This document shows, one piece after another, positions 63,595 through 64,000 of a stretch of DNA of 64,000 bases. A program made the position numbers and the translations under genes. This stretch comes from Pantoea wallisii (lineage in GTDB: Bacteria > Pseudomonadota > Gammaproteobacteria > Enterobacterales > Enterobacteriaceae), in assembly GCF_002095485.1 (NCBI RefSeq), contig NZ_MLFS01000011.1, positions 1 to 64,000 of the forward strand. The letters are read 5' to 3'. The notes beneath the pieces were generated by a model. The model did no database searches, was not told where the DNA came from, and saw nothing but the letters and a program-made list of their open reading frames with translations. Position 1 is the first letter of the stretch. Every line of letters starts with the position of its first letter.

Positions 63595-64000
63595 ATGACA
63601 AATACGTCAGTTAATACCGGCATTACACCTACAGAAAATAGCGTGGTAATTCAGTTACGTACCATAGACGATCTGCGCAAACACGAGCCGACCTCCATTG
63701 GTGAGTTAGCCACTGTGCTGGAGTACAGTAAAAATACCCGCATGGGCGGCGGAGTATTTGTGTATGACGGCACGGACACCACTACACCTGAAGATGGTGG
63801 ACTGACGTTTGTTACGCCAGGGAAGAGGCGCTGGAAGCGGGTGGTACTGGATTACAGCTCGGTGACGGTGGTGGATTTTGGTGCCGTTGCCGATGGAGAA
63901 ACGGATTGTATTGATGCGGTCATCCGCATGTATAAATGGTCCCAGCGCGTTTTACCTTCTGCGGGTATCCGCTTTCCAGCCGGCGAGTTCAGCTTATCGG
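63595..64000 (+). CDS. tail-spike-like / pectate-lyase-fold protein, N-terminal part
   Basis: An open frame from ATG at 63595 that continues past the window edge (135 codons seen). After a short N-terminus come VIQLRTIDDLRKHEPTSIGE and FVYDGTDTTTPEDGGLTFVT, then VVDFGAVADGETDCIDAVIR and PSAGIRFPAGEFSLS. The DFGAVADG-x-TD motif opens the pectate-lyase-3/right-handed beta-helix family found in phage tail spikes and in exopolysaccharide cluster proteins (AmsF-like). It may cleave or trim a surface polysaccharide. No phage genes precede it; the exopolysaccharide link cannot be tested without the next sequence. Confidence 0.75.
   Translation, partial: MTNTSVNTGITPTENSVVIQLRTIDDLRKHEPTSIGELATVLEYSKNTRMGGGVFVYDGTDTTTPEDGGLTFVTPGKRRWKRVVLDYSSVTVVDFGAVADGETDCIDAVIRMYKWSQRVLPSAGIRFPAGEFSLS

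Noticed and set aside
1-64000. CRISPR arrays, insertion sequences, tRNA and rRNA genes
   Set aside because: I scanned for regular spaced repeats, transposase motifs, inverted ends and tRNA T-loop patterns and saw none that held up.

Overview
The window looks like a chromosomal stretch of a Gram-negative enterobacterium, most likely an Erwiniaceae member such as Pantoea, Erwinia or Mixta. The evidence is close matches to enterobacterial NlpC, FhuE, YncE, YebG, Blc and MacAB, a GC-rich base composition, tandem DUF1471 proteins, two autotransporters and, at the right edge, a tail-spike/exopolysaccharide-lyase-like gene. The genus is an inference. I found no rRNA, tRNA, CRISPR array or insertion sequence.

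Layout. 1-4217: an organosulfur scavenging cluster (acyl-CoA-dehydrogenase-like flavoenzyme, two-component flavin monooxygenase, MetQ/MetN/MetI-type importer). 4251-6317: LysR regulator divergent from a PRISE-type reductase. 6421-9426: a four-gene unit of peroxiredoxin, DsbD-like reductase, ECF sigma factor and NrsF-type anti-sigma factor. 9781-12042: TetR regulator divergent from a 14-TM drug exporter. 12292-22607: NlpC, the FhuE siderophore receptor, a YncE-like lipoprotein, an AraC regulator, two DUF1471 proteins and MacAB; Fur-box-like sites precede fhuE, yncE and macA. 22751-24643: an ABC-F ATPase preceded by a 30-codon leader ORF with a very strong ribosome binding site. 24758-29925: lipocalin Blc, an M20 fragment, a diguanylate cyclase, small proteins and a GT9 glycosyltransferase. 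30593-38215: an eight-gene set (two luciferase-like monooxygenases, M20 deacylase, GNAT, ABC importer with two binding proteins) matching the Bacillus ytm/yxe logic for S-alkylcysteine salvage. 38306-42951: an EAL phosphodiesterase, then a HAM1-like/SIR2 pair, SOS-controlled yebG and a Fic protein. 43230-49390: chemoreceptor, YjbR, cytochrome b561, MarR with a CynX-type MFS exporter, Nudix and an SDR. 49491-63256: a broken AraC gene, an SGNH protein divergent from an acyltransferase-3, a 2005-residue autotransporter, a Tat-exported FAD oxidoreductase and a GDSL esterase autotransporter. The window ends inside a pectate-lyase-fold gene.

The most interesting candidate is the overlapping HAM1-like/SIR2 gene pair at 40047-41397. 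It resembles the B and C components of the dITP-sensing Kongming anti-phage system, but with no adenosine deaminase (A component) nearby. The HAM1-like protein has lost catalytic residues, which fits a nucleotide sensor rather than a hydrolase. The ABC-F leader ORF, which looks like an antibiotic-responsive attenuator, is second.

Caution on sequence quality: six genes are split by frameshifts (eight in all), and every one can be repaired by adding one base, in nearly all cases within a short G or C run. I read most of these as sequencing deletions rather than true pseudogenes, including the one in the SIR2 gene.
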